From assembly GCA_044348005.1 (NCBI GenBank), contig JBIKTR010000009.1, positions 1-64,000 of the forward strand: a stretch of 64,000 bases of DNA. Reading direction: 5' to 3'. The position numbers and the translations under genes were made by a program. Position 1 is the stretch's first letter. Each line of letters begins with the position of its first letter. The notes beneath the pieces are model-generated. The model saw nothing but the letters and a program-made list of their open reading frames with translations. It was not told the DNA's origin and ran no database searches. This DNA is from JAJTHC01 sp044348005. GTDB lineage: Bacteria; Cyanobacteriota; Vampirovibrionia; Vampirovibrionales; JAJTHC01. Below, piece after piece: positions 44,746-51,998 of the stretch.

Positions 44746-45522
44746 TTACGCATCGACTTCCTTCGTTATGACGCCTTTTTCAGTAGGGGGTGCTTCGCTG
44801 AGTAGGGGTTCATCTGCCTGAGTAAGCGACTGCTTTAAATCCTGCACAATTTTACCTAACACCCCGTTGATGAATTTGTAGCTTTCAGGCAAGGAATAGG
44901 TTTTGGCCAGTTCCACCGCTTCATTGACTGAAACACCGAAATCTATATCTGTTTCATACAAAATTTCAGCCAACGCCAATTTTAAAATCAAGCGGTCCAT
45001 TTTAATTAATCGATCGGTCTTCCAATCGGTTGTATAGGCTTCTAGCTTTTCGGTCAAGGCTTCGTTGTGTTCACACACGCAAGCAATCATGTGGGTGGCG
45101 TAGTCTTCCACGTGCTTGTCTTCTAAATGCACCAACATTTGAGGCACAGCCAACACATTCCACACCCATTGGCAAGCCAGTAAGCATTTGTCTAAACGCG
45201 CTAAAGTTTCTTGGGTGGAAGGCAAAGGCACCGCCACTTGTGGGGCGTCAAAAGACGCGTTTAAATTCGTGGGATGCTCAAACTCAATGGTCATAATCTG
45301 TTCACTTACCGATTTAAATAAGTCGGCAGCGGCTTCAATATCGTCTTGGGCGTGAAGCACCAGGGTTTGCGCTGAAGAGCGAATCAAGCTAGAAAGATCT
45401 TTGCCTTCTAACACCTTACTGGGTAGACTTCCACGACTGGCTTCGAGTTGGTATAGGGCCAATAAAGCAAATTTTCGAGCCACACGTCGGCCTTGTAATA
45501 AGTTAGGGGGAGAAGTGGTCAT
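44746..45522 (-). CDS. nusB: transcription antitermination factor NusB (long form)
   Basis: NusB with NusE binds boxA in rRNA transcription complexes. The C-terminal half is canonical: RLIKMDRLILKLALAEILYETDIDFGVSVNEAVELAKTYSLPESYKFINGVLGKI. The N-terminal RRVARKFALLALYQLEASRG is also typical. Between them is an insert of about 75 residues absent from E. coli NusB (139 aa), giving 258 aa. The start at 45522 follows GGAG at five bases; the frame from 45546 lacks a site. The C-terminal tail is acidic. It is followed 2 bp later by ftsY. Confidence 0.88.
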   Translation of the reverse strand: MTTSPPNLLQGRRVARKFALLALYQLEASRGSLPSKVLEGKDLSSLIRSSAQTLVLHAQDDIEAAADLFKSVSEQIMTIEFEHPTNLNASFDAPQVAVPLPSTQETLARLDKCLLACQWVWNVLAVPQMLVHLEDKHVEDYATHMIACVCEHNEALTEKLEAYTTDWKTDRLIKMDRLILKLALAEILYETDIDFGVSVNEAVELAKTYSLPESYKFINGVLGKIVQDLKQSLTQADEPLLSEAPPTEKGVITKEVDA

Positions 45523-45546
45523 GGGGACTCCAGTTTTAATTTCCAA

Positions 45547-45897
45547 TGAACAGGGGGTAATTTAAAAAGACTGTTAATGAAACGAAACGTCGTGGTTTAA
45601 CCCAGTGGGTTAAATCTAGTGGATTCAATCTAAAGGTGTAGACTTTTAGACGCTGGTTTGAGATGAAGTCATAACGTAGACTGATAAAATAAGTGAACGC
45701 ACGTGCACCACAATCTAAGCAAACCAAAAAATCTTTGCCACACGTTGTAACAGACTTTTCAAACAGCATAGCAAGAACATCATTGTCTCACAAGTTTTAT
45801 TTCTAAGGCTGGGTAATAACTGCCATAAAAAAACAACGCTTCTTACACGACTTCTTACACCTCTTCTCACACTAGGACATTCAATAAAGGAACGCTT
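45547..45897. other. 351-bp intergenic region between nusB and the receiver-like gene
   Basis: No gene with a ribosome site or family signature is seen. It contains AAAGGAACG before the ATG at 45898 and must hold divergent promoters. A 77-codon minus-strand frame (45536-45769) was considered and rejected. Confidence 0.4.
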
Positions 45898-46755
45898 ATG
45901 CCAACGCCTACGATGCTTCAAACTTTGACGCAAGCGTTTGCCGAATTGTTTGGCATCCAGCGTCCTAAGGTTTTAGAAGCCAATCAAGCGTCTACAATAG
46001 ATGTGGAGGTCATTTGCAATCGAGATATATACCACCCAGAACGACAGGTGTTGCTTCTTAAAACAGGGCAACCCGTTGGGCCTAAAACGCTCGATTCTTT
46101 AGAAAAAAGTGGGGTTTCTGTTTTAGAATGTTGTTCCATTAAAGGTAAAAATGGGGGACTTGAACCTTTAAGTTTACCCCTGTTACGTTATATTCTTCAA
46201 AAAAATGCCTTTCAAACACCTACACACCCTCCACAGGACACCATTATAAGTTTTCAAGAACGTCGAACAGAACCAGCGGTAAAGCGCTGGCAACGGCATT
46301 TCAAAGTGTTAATTGTGGCACACAATAAACGAGATCAAGAACGCTTAAGGGCTTACCTTGAATCACAAGGCGTGTTGAGTCAGCATATCCACCCTGTACT
46401 TCAGGCATCTATGTTTGCGTACTTGTATGAAAAATACAAACCCACTTGCTTGATTATTGATTTACAAACGCACGAAAACTTTTTAAAACAAAACATCGAT
46501 ATACTTCAAGGCGTCCCCCACTGCCCGTTTGGATGCCTTGAAAATACGATACTACTCACCCCTTCCGCGGGGGGCTTTCATCCCTTAGAAGGTTTAACGC
46601 ATGAAACCGTCAAGCAAATGCCTCACCCCTTGCTTCGTCAAGATTTAGAGGCGGTGTTACAACCGTTGTTTAAGCGTTTGCAATGTTTGGATTCAAACGC
46701 TCCTGTTTCTATCGCCCACCCCTCGCACAAAACGCCAAATCCCTTGTTTACATAG
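45898..46755 (+). CDS. protein with a degenerate receiver-like domain
   Basis: A 285-aa protein. Residues about 135-230 (FKVLIVAHNKRDQERLRAYLESQG; YEKYKPTCLIIDLQT) have the pattern of response-regulator receiver domains: a hydrophobic strand, a helix, then a strand ending in Asp (LIIDLQ). The paired acidic residues of strand 1 are replaced by AHN, so phosphorylation would be impaired. Residues 40-90 contain a beta-rich segment (RQVLLLKTGQPVGPKTLDSL) like a small barrel. The HDOD gene follows 159 bp downstream. A pseudo-receiver partner for that HDOD protein is a fair guess. Confidence 0.5.
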   Translation: MPTPTMLQTLTQAFAELFGIQRPKVLEANQASTIDVEVICNRDIYHPERQVLLLKTGQPVGPKTLDSLEKSGVSVLECCSIKGKNGGLEPLSLPLLRYILQKNAFQTPTHPPQDTIISFQERRTEPAVKRWQRHFKVLIVAHNKRDQERLRAYLESQGVLSQHIHPVLQASMFAYLYEKYKPTCLIIDLQTHENFLKQNIDILQGVPHCPFGCLENTILLTPSAGGFHPLEGLTHETVKQMPHPLLRQDLEAVLQPLFKRLQCLDSNAPVSIAHPSHKTPNPLFT

Positions 46756-46914
46756 TATAATAGGACGAAATCTTTTGAAGATTAAAGCATATATGTATCA
46801 AAGTATGTCACACTAAAGGTACACTAAAGATTATACTCAATAACACGTGTTATGTGACGATAAGACACGTATGCCTATTCTTACAACGTTAAAATTAGAA
46901 TCGAGTGTGACGAA

Positions 46915-47886
46915 ATGCCTTCAATTCCCTACCCAACAGACGCGCCTAATGGTGGTTTTAGCTCCACTCCCCCCTCTAATAAAGAACGCATTCTAAAAGG
47001 GGTACGAGACCTCCCTTCTCTTCCAGAAGTAGTGACTCAAGTGGTGGAATTGCTCAACAAATCGAGTTCAAGTGGTGCGCAAATTGCGGATCTTATTAGC
47101 TATGATCCCGGATTAACGTCTCGCATTCTTCGCATGGTTAATTCTAGTGCGTATGGCATTCCTCGTCAAGTAACCAGTATTCAACATTCCATTGCCATGC
47201 TGGGCTACAATGCTGTTAGGGGTTTAGTCTTGGGGGCTTCGATTTGCCAGATTTTTTCGCCTATAACGAGCGAGGTAAAAGGCAAGGGCCTTTGTAAAAA
47301 TAAGCAAGCCTTTGTTTTAGAAGAGTTTTGGCGACATGCTTTAATGACGGCATTTTTTGCCAAACATTTGGCAGAACATTTTAAACTCCCTAAGGCAGAC
47401 GATATCTTTAGTGCGGGCATGCTTCATAATATCGGTGTGTTGGTTTTGCACATGCAGGATCCTCTGAGTGATACACTGGTTCATAATGCCCTAGCAAAAA
47501 AGAAAATTTGGCGATATGCTCCCGTTGCCTTGCCTATTGAACATTCGGTTTTAGGGTTTACGCATATAGATTTAGGTGTGGAACTGGCTCAACGTTGGCA
47601 GTTGCCCGAAGTCATGCGAGCCGTGATGAGTCGCTATAACAGACCCCGCATCACAGGCGATGAAACCGATTCTGCCGTTTTTGCCGTTGCGTTGGCCCAT
47701 TACTTATTGGCCTTGGTATTTCAATTAGACTCCGATTTTGATCGGATTAGTTGTGATCATTTACCCGATGCCTTGTGTACATTTTTTAGATTAGAACTCG
47801 ATGAAGATGTGCAATCCTTATGCCAACACATTGCACATTTGCTAGAAGAAAGTGAAGAAATTATGCGTTCCTTAATAGGGGAGTAA
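46915..47886 (+). CDS. HDOD-domain signalling protein
   Basis: HDOD domains are HD-related folds lacking metal catalysis, used in signalling, often in motility or chemotaxis control. In this 323-aa protein residues 30-235 match well: LPSLPEVVTQVVELLNKSS, LISYDPGLTSRILRMVNSSAYG, TSIQHSIAMLGYNAVRGLVLG, FWRHALMTAFFAKHLAEHF, FSAGMLHNIGVLVL and HIDLGVELAQRWQLPEVM. The C-terminus (about 240-323) is a helical domain. Two terminators follow. With the receiver-like gene it may form a signalling pair. Confidence 0.9.
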   Translation: MPSIPYPTDAPNGGFSSTPPSNKERILKGVRDLPSLPEVVTQVVELLNKSSSSGAQIADLISYDPGLTSRILRMVNSSAYGIPRQVTSIQHSIAMLGYNAVRGLVLGASICQIFSPITSEVKGKGLCKNKQAFVLEEFWRHALMTAFFAKHLAEHFKLPKADDIFSAGMLHNIGVLVLHMQDPLSDTLVHNALAKKKIWRYAPVALPIEHSVLGFTHIDLGVELAQRWQLPEVMRAVMSRYNRPRITGDETDSAVFAVALAHYLLALVFQLDSDFDRISCDHLPDALCTFFRLELDEDVQSLCQHIAHLLEESEEIMRSLIGE

Positions 47887-47926
47887 AAAGGGAAAGTCCC
47901 TTTGAGATATAACGTATTGTTACAGA

Positions 47927-47958
47927 AGCCCGCTTTTTTAGAAAGTGGGCTTGCTTTT
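47927..47958 (+). terminator. terminator after the HDOD gene
   Basis: AGCCCGCTTT pairs with AAAGTGGGCT, followed by TGCTTTTA. It lies 40 bp after the stop. Confidence 0.7.
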
Positions 47959-48021
47959 ATTCAAATTTCGAGATACATTTACAGGTGAAAATACTCTTAT
48001 TTCTCTCTCTCTTAATTCGTC

Positions 48022-48049
48022 CCCTCAATGTATGTTGAGGGTTTTTTTT
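48022..48049 (+). terminator. second terminator after the HDOD gene
   Basis: CCCTCAA and TTGAGGG arms around a TGTATG loop are followed by eight T. It is placed 10 bp before the convergent msrA stop. Confidence 0.85.
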
Positions 48050-48059
48050 GCAGAATCAT

Positions 48060-48581
48060 TTATAAGGCAGGAGCCGATTGCAACAAACCTTCTATATCGT
48101 GCACCACATGGCAGGAACCTCGCCAAGGGTTCTTTGCCAAATACTGTTGATGGTACTCTTCTGCCTTCCAGAAGGTTTCGGCAGGTAAAATTTCGGTCAC
48201 AATCAGTTGACTAAACAAGCTTTGTGCATACGCCCTGCTTTTTACAGCGATTTCACGTTGTGACTCACTGGTGGTGTAAATCCCGCTACGGTATTGAGTG
48301 CCTAGATCGGGGCCTTGTCTGTTGAGTTGAGTGGGGTCATGCAAGTGCCAAAACAACCAAAGCAACTGGTTGAATGTAATTATTTCACTGTCAAACACAA
48401 CCTCTACCGCTTCGGCATGTTGGGTGCGCCCTGTGCAAACATCTTGATAGGTAGGCCGGCTTGTTTGGCCGTTCATATAACCCACTGAAGTTTCCAAAAC
48501 ACCTGTGAAACTTGACAAAACGGCTTCAACTCCCCAGAAGCATCCTGCAGCTAAATAGGTTTTCTCTTGTGACATAGTCAT
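48060..48581 (-). CDS. msrA: peptide methionine sulfoxide reductase A
   Basis: MsrA reduces the S-form of methionine sulfoxide in proteins. The 173-aa protein begins with the catalytic GCFWGVEAVLSSFTGVLETSVGYMNG (Cys nucleophile, Phe-Trp-Glu), followed by PTYQDVCTGRTQHAEAVEVVFD, LLWLFWHLHDPTQLNRQGPDLGTQYRSGIY and EEYHQQYLAKNP. No fused MsrB domain. Length is typical for a single-domain enzyme. Confidence 0.96.
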   Translation of the reverse strand: MTMSQEKTYLAAGCFWGVEAVLSSFTGVLETSVGYMNGQTSRPTYQDVCTGRTQHAEAVEVVFDSEIITFNQLLWLFWHLHDPTQLNRQGPDLGTQYRSGIYTTSESQREIAVKSRAYAQSLFSQLIVTEILPAETFWKAEEYHQQYLAKNPWRGSCHVVHDIEGLLQSAPAL

Positions 48582-48682
48582 TCTCCCACTTGTTATGGTG
48601 TCTATTGTAATGTTGCAATAATGCCAATTAAACGATTAAATAGCGTCTGGCGTCTTCGTTGTCGCTACGATTTTCGATGTGC

Positions 48683-48832
48683 TACAGTATTTTAAAGAGT
48701 TTTCCGTACAGTAGGCTAGACGAGGCGCCTAGATTATTTTGTGAAGAAGTGTAGATAGACCTACATGACTGAACAAAATAATCGTAGCAACAAAGTATAG
48801 ACACTGTAGGAGAAATTATTTAAAACACTATA
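48683..48832. repeat. family 1 MITE-like repeat, copy 4 (inverted)
   Basis: A 150-bp copy in opposite orientation to the others. It starts TACAGTATTTTAAA and ends TTTAAAACACTATA. The sequence just left of it (48648-48680, CTTCGTTGTCGCTACGATTT) repeats part of the family 1 interior, so a second broken copy may abut it. It lies between msrA and dut, both on the minus strand. Confidence 0.8.
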
Positions 48833-48858
48833 TAGTATAAGCTATTCTAAATCAACAA

Positions 48859-48889
48859 GGCCAAATTTTCTCTAACGTTTACCAGCCCC
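48859..48889. repeat. possible solo IS1595-type terminal repeat
   Basis: TCTCTAACGTTTACCAGCCC at 48869-48888 resembles the sequence that follows the IS1595 transposase stop at 84-104 (TCTCTAAAGTTTACCAGACC), matching about 18 of 20. No transposase is nearby. It may be a leftover inverted repeat. Confidence 0.4.
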
Positions 48890-48912
48890 TTCGATTTTCA
48901 TAACCACAAAAC

Positions 48913-49377
48913 CTAGATGCGCCCTGTAGAACCAAAGCCCCCTTGGCGAGAATCTAACGTAAAGGTTTCGCTCAACACTTCAATGGGCAACTGCGTCACA
49001 GGAGCAATCACCGCTTGGCAAATGCGTTCTGCGGGTTGAATGATGTAAAGATCTTGCCCCAAATTGATGAGGGCTACTTTGACTTCATGGCGGTAATCAC
49101 TGTCAATGGTGCCAATGCCGTTGACGAGTGTAATGCCGTGCTTAATGGAAAGTCCACTTCTGGCTCGTAATTGCACTTCATAGCCTTGGGGAATGTGGAA
49201 AATCAAGCCTGTGGGGATTAAGCGTCGTTCAAGGGGAGCTAGCGTCACAGGGGCATCGAGGGCGGCGCGTAAGTCCATGCCAGCACTGCCAGCGGTTTCG
49301 TACTGGGGGAGTTCTTCTAAGGCGTGTGGTAACTTAAAAATGCCTAGGGTCATGGTGGAAGGGGTGTACGTTGTCAT
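48913..49377 (-). CDS. dut: deoxyuridine 5'-triphosphate nucleotidohydrolase
   Basis: dUTPase cleaves dUTP to dUMP and keeps uracil out of DNA. The five motifs of trimeric dUTPases are present: AGSAGMDLRAA (I), RARSGLSIKHGITLVNGIGTIDSDYRHEVKVALIN (II and III), PAERICQAVIAPV (IV) and RQGGFGSTG (V, the C-terminal lid). The 154-aa length is normal. It is single, upstream of tRNA-Pro on the opposite strand. Confidence 0.96.
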   Translation of the reverse strand: MTTYTPSTMTLGIFKLPHALEELPQYETAGSAGMDLRAALDAPVTLAPLERRLIPTGLIFHIPQGYEVQLRARSGLSIKHGITLVNGIGTIDSDYRHEVKVALINLGQDLYIIQPAERICQAVIAPVTQLPIEVLSETFTLDSRQGGFGSTGRI

Positions 49378-49535
49378 GGAAATGTCCTTGTTTTAGTGTT
49401 TTTGTGTACTTATTTTACCTGCGATGCTAAAAAATGAAAAGCCTTTGTAACAACGCCCTTGAAAATCGACACCTTGACCTATGTGCTTGATCGGTTAGAA
49501 TAAAGATCATCACCGTTGTGTGTGAGTTTATAGAT

Positions 49536-49609
49536 CGGGCCGTGGCTCAGCTTGGTAGAGCGTTCCCTTGGGGTGGGAGAGGTCGCAGGTTCAAATCCTG
49601 TCGGTCCGA
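49536..49609 (+). tRNA. tRNA-Pro (anticodon GGG)
   Basis: Acceptor CGGGCCG/CGGTCCG, D arm GCTCAGCTTGGTAGAGC, anticodon stem TTCCC/GGGAG with loop TTGGGGT (anticodon GGG), T arm GCAGG-TTCAAAT-CCTGT, discriminator A. CCA is not encoded, unlike in the two tRNA-Val genes. Confidence 0.95.
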
Positions 49610-49623
49610 TATTTATTAAACTG

Positions 49624-49664
49624 TAGTGTTCGAAAGATGAAACAGGCAATGAAGCTAGTCATTC
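49624..49664. repeat. family 3 short repeat, copy 3
   Basis: TAGTGTTCGAAAGATGAAAC followed by AGGCAATGAAGCTAGTCATTC, matching the copy at 29141. It lies between tRNA-Pro and the exchanger gene stop. Confidence 0.6.
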
Positions 49665-49666
49665 CC

Positions 49667-50734
49667 TTACAATAAGGGCGTCACCACCTGCCACACAAAA
49701 ATACCGTAAGCGATTCCACCCAACATTAACACAAAGGGTGAACCCTGCTTACCCAAACGAAACAACAAGGCCGTCACCACGGCAGAAGAAAGCAAGCACA
49801 ATAAAATACTCAATTTGGCTTCTGGGTTAAACACCCACGGCGTAAAGGCCACACCTACTGCTACAGGAATACAGCTTTGAAAGACCATGGCTCCCGTTAG
49901 GTTGCCAATGGCAAGGGTGTCTTTATTATTGCCCAACCACATAACGCTGTTGAACTTTTCAGGCAATTCGGTTGCAATGGGAATAATAATCAAACTTAAA
50001 ATCATGGCATTGAGGTGCAACTTTTCAGAAACGTGCTGAATTTCATGCACAAATAAATGGGCCAAGCCTATAATACTGAACACCCCTAAAATGGTTTGCG
50101 TTAAAATCTTCCCCATGCTAGGTTCTTCGGCGTTGGGGTCAAAAAATAAGGGGTCCAGCGTGTGTCCTTCGGAATCTTTGTGATCGTGAGTGTCTTGCGG
50201 GGCATGAGGAGCGGAAAGGGTTTGTTTTAAATACAAGGCATACAGCCCCACCAAGGCAATGGACACAACCCATTTAAAGGGGAGTAAATAAGGGGGTAAA
50301 AAAGCGGCGGCAATGGCCAAACCATACGCCACAAAAAAATAGCCTTTGTCTCGAAAAAACTGCGAACGGTCAATCACCAATTCTAAAGAACGCTTGCCCA
50401 TGAAGTAATACACCACAATCGCCAGCCCACTCACGAACATGGCCAAAGTCGCCAGCATAAAGGGGGCGCCTAAAATAGCCCCTAAGCCGATGTCTTCACC
50501 CGCTTTGAGCGTCATGCTTCCGTTTTGCCCAGCAGAAAGCACCCCCGTCACAATAGCCACAATCGGCACAATGGTTTCAGGCAAGGCGGTTCCCACCGCG
50601 GCAAGCACGGAACCGACGGCTCCCGCACTGAGATTGAGCTTTTCACCCAGCCATTCAATGGCATTGGTAAACACATTACAGGCCAACACAATGGAAACAA
50701 GCAAACCAAGAATCATCAACGCATCTAATAGCAT
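49667..50734 (-). CDS. sodium/calcium exchanger-family membrane protein
   Basis: A 355-aa integral membrane protein with about ten helices. The alpha repeats of the CaCA superfamily are recognisable: GSVLAAVGTALPETIVPIVAIV near residues 41-62 and IPIATELPEKFNSVMWLGN in the second half (GxxxPE pattern). A cytoplasmic loop with a His/Asp-rich segment (APQDTHDHKDSEGHTLD) lies in the middle and may bind cations. It probably exchanges Ca2+ or another cation for H+ or Na+. The exact ion is not determined. Confidence 0.82.
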   Translation of the reverse strand: MLLDALMILGLLVSIVLACNVFTNAIEWLGEKLNLSAGAVGSVLAAVGTALPETIVPIVAIVTGVLSAGQNGSMTLKAGEDIGLGAILGAPFMLATLAMFVSGLAIVVYYFMGKRSLELVIDRSQFFRDKGYFFVAYGLAIAAAFLPPYLLPFKWVVSIALVGLYALYLKQTLSAPHAPQDTHDHKDSEGHTLDPLFFDPNAEEPSMGKILTQTILGVFSIIGLAHLFVHEIQHVSEKLHLNAMILSLIIIPIATELPEKFNSVMWLGNNKDTLAIGNLTGAMVFQSCIPVAVGVAFTPWVFNPEAKLSILLCLLSSAVVTALLFRLGKQGSPFVLMLGGIAYGIFVWQVVTPLL

Positions 50735-50893
50735 GGGGGAAGTTCCTTTAAACGTATTTGGCAGCAGGCGCAGACCGCATCTTTCACAACTTTTTTATTA
50801 AAGCACAAATACACGACTTGGGGAGCCTTTTTACCCAAACGTCCCCCCTTGCCTTGAGCAAGAAGGGACGTTATACGTCAACTTATTTCAACA

Positions 50894-51814
50894 TTAAGCC
50901 TGTTTAGCTTCTGCTTTTACAGGGGCCTTGGCCACAGGTGTTGTGGCGGTTATGGGTGCTTTTTTCAAAGTGGCTATTTGGGTTTCTAGTTCTTTGAGCC
51001 GTGCTTGTAGGGTTGCTTGCGCTGGTGTGGTTTTCGCTTGAACGGTATTGGCTTTAATTTGGGCCAATTGTGTTTTAAGTGCTTCAAGCTGTTGGGCGAT
51101 TGTCGTTGAAGACGCCCCGTTGGTAGCATTTATTTGATCTTTCAACTTTTCTATTTTTGCTTCCAACGCCGCGGATGAGGTCTCAGAATCTCGCGTGTAT
51201 TCAGAGACGGAAGGGGTTGAGCGTAACGCTAATAATTGTGTAAGAAAGTCAGGGGGAATGACGACACCCGATTGTTGCGCAACAGGGGCGACCGCTGTTT
51301 GTGCAGCAGGTGCAACGGCTGGAAGGTTTGCTAAAGCACCCATGGCCGTGGTGGGTGAACCCATGGCGCCTGTCCTGTTCTGCGCAAAGAAATTGACTTG
51401 GGGGCCTATTGAAGCAAGAAATTGATCGAGTCCTGCGAGTTCTGCTAAAGAAGAACTTCCTCCACCACTCTGTGGTGCTAAAGTGCTAGCAGATACATTG
51501 GCTGAAGGGTTCGCAAAGGAAAGCGCCCCATTTCCTGGAACATTGGCAAAAATACTGCCTGTTGTGTTTGGCACGGCGTTAAATCCACTCAGTAGGTTGT
51601 TACTTAAAGAAGGCGTCTGTGGCGATAACAAACCTTGAGTCGCACCTAAATTGAAAAGGGGGTTGCCTGCGTTGGGTGTTGGAAGAGCCAAGGCGTTTGT
51701 GTTGAAGCCTAAAGCATTAAGCGCAGGATTAGAGTTACTTGCATTAGAAGCACTTAGATTAGGCGTGCCCAAATTAAGCCCCGCAATCGGGGAACTAAGC
51801 GTATTAAATATCAT
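50894..51814 (-). CDS. low-complexity protein with C-terminal coiled coil, unknown
   Basis: A 306-aa protein rich in Ala, Asn, Pro and Ser. The N-terminal 150 residues have loose Asn/Leu/Gly motifs (NLGTPNLSASNASNSNPALN; SLSNNLLSGFNAVPNT), probably disordered. Residues about 195-290 form a coiled coil (LEAKIEKLKDQINATNG; QLEALKTQLAQIKANT; LQARLKELETQIATLKK). No signal peptide. The start at 51814 follows AAGGACG; an upstream TTG at 51895 is rejected. Function unknown; flagellar or surface filament proteins are possible but unsupported. Confidence 0.55.
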   Translation of the reverse strand: MIFNTLSSPIAGLNLGTPNLSASNASNSNPALNALGFNTNALALPTPNAGNPLFNLGATQGLLSPQTPSLSNNLLSGFNAVPNTTGSIFANVPGNGALSFANPSANVSASTLAPQSGGGSSSLAELAGLDQFLASIGPQVNFFAQNRTGAMGSPTTAMGALANLPAVAPAAQTAVAPVAQQSGVVIPPDFLTQLLALRSTPSVSEYTRDSETSSAALEAKIEKLKDQINATNGASSTTIAQQLEALKTQLAQIKANTVQAKTTPAQATLQARLKELETQIATLKKAPITATTPVAKAPVKAEAKQA

Positions 51815-51998
51815 AAAATCGTCCTTTTTTAGGGTTACATAGGGTAGGGATAGGGGGAAAGATACTCGAAAAAGTCGAGGCCACCTTCTGAACAAGAGGC
51901 TTATTTATATAAAAACAATCTTTTCAGACTTTTGTGCTAGCAGACGTTTTTTTGCGTTCCCCACCCCCACGCCTTTCAAAGCGTTAAGTCCAAAACGC

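Noticed and set aside
45536..45769. 77-codon minus-strand frame upstream of nusB
   Set aside because: No ribosome site, no family signature, and it overlaps the nusB leader; one CxxC is not enough.
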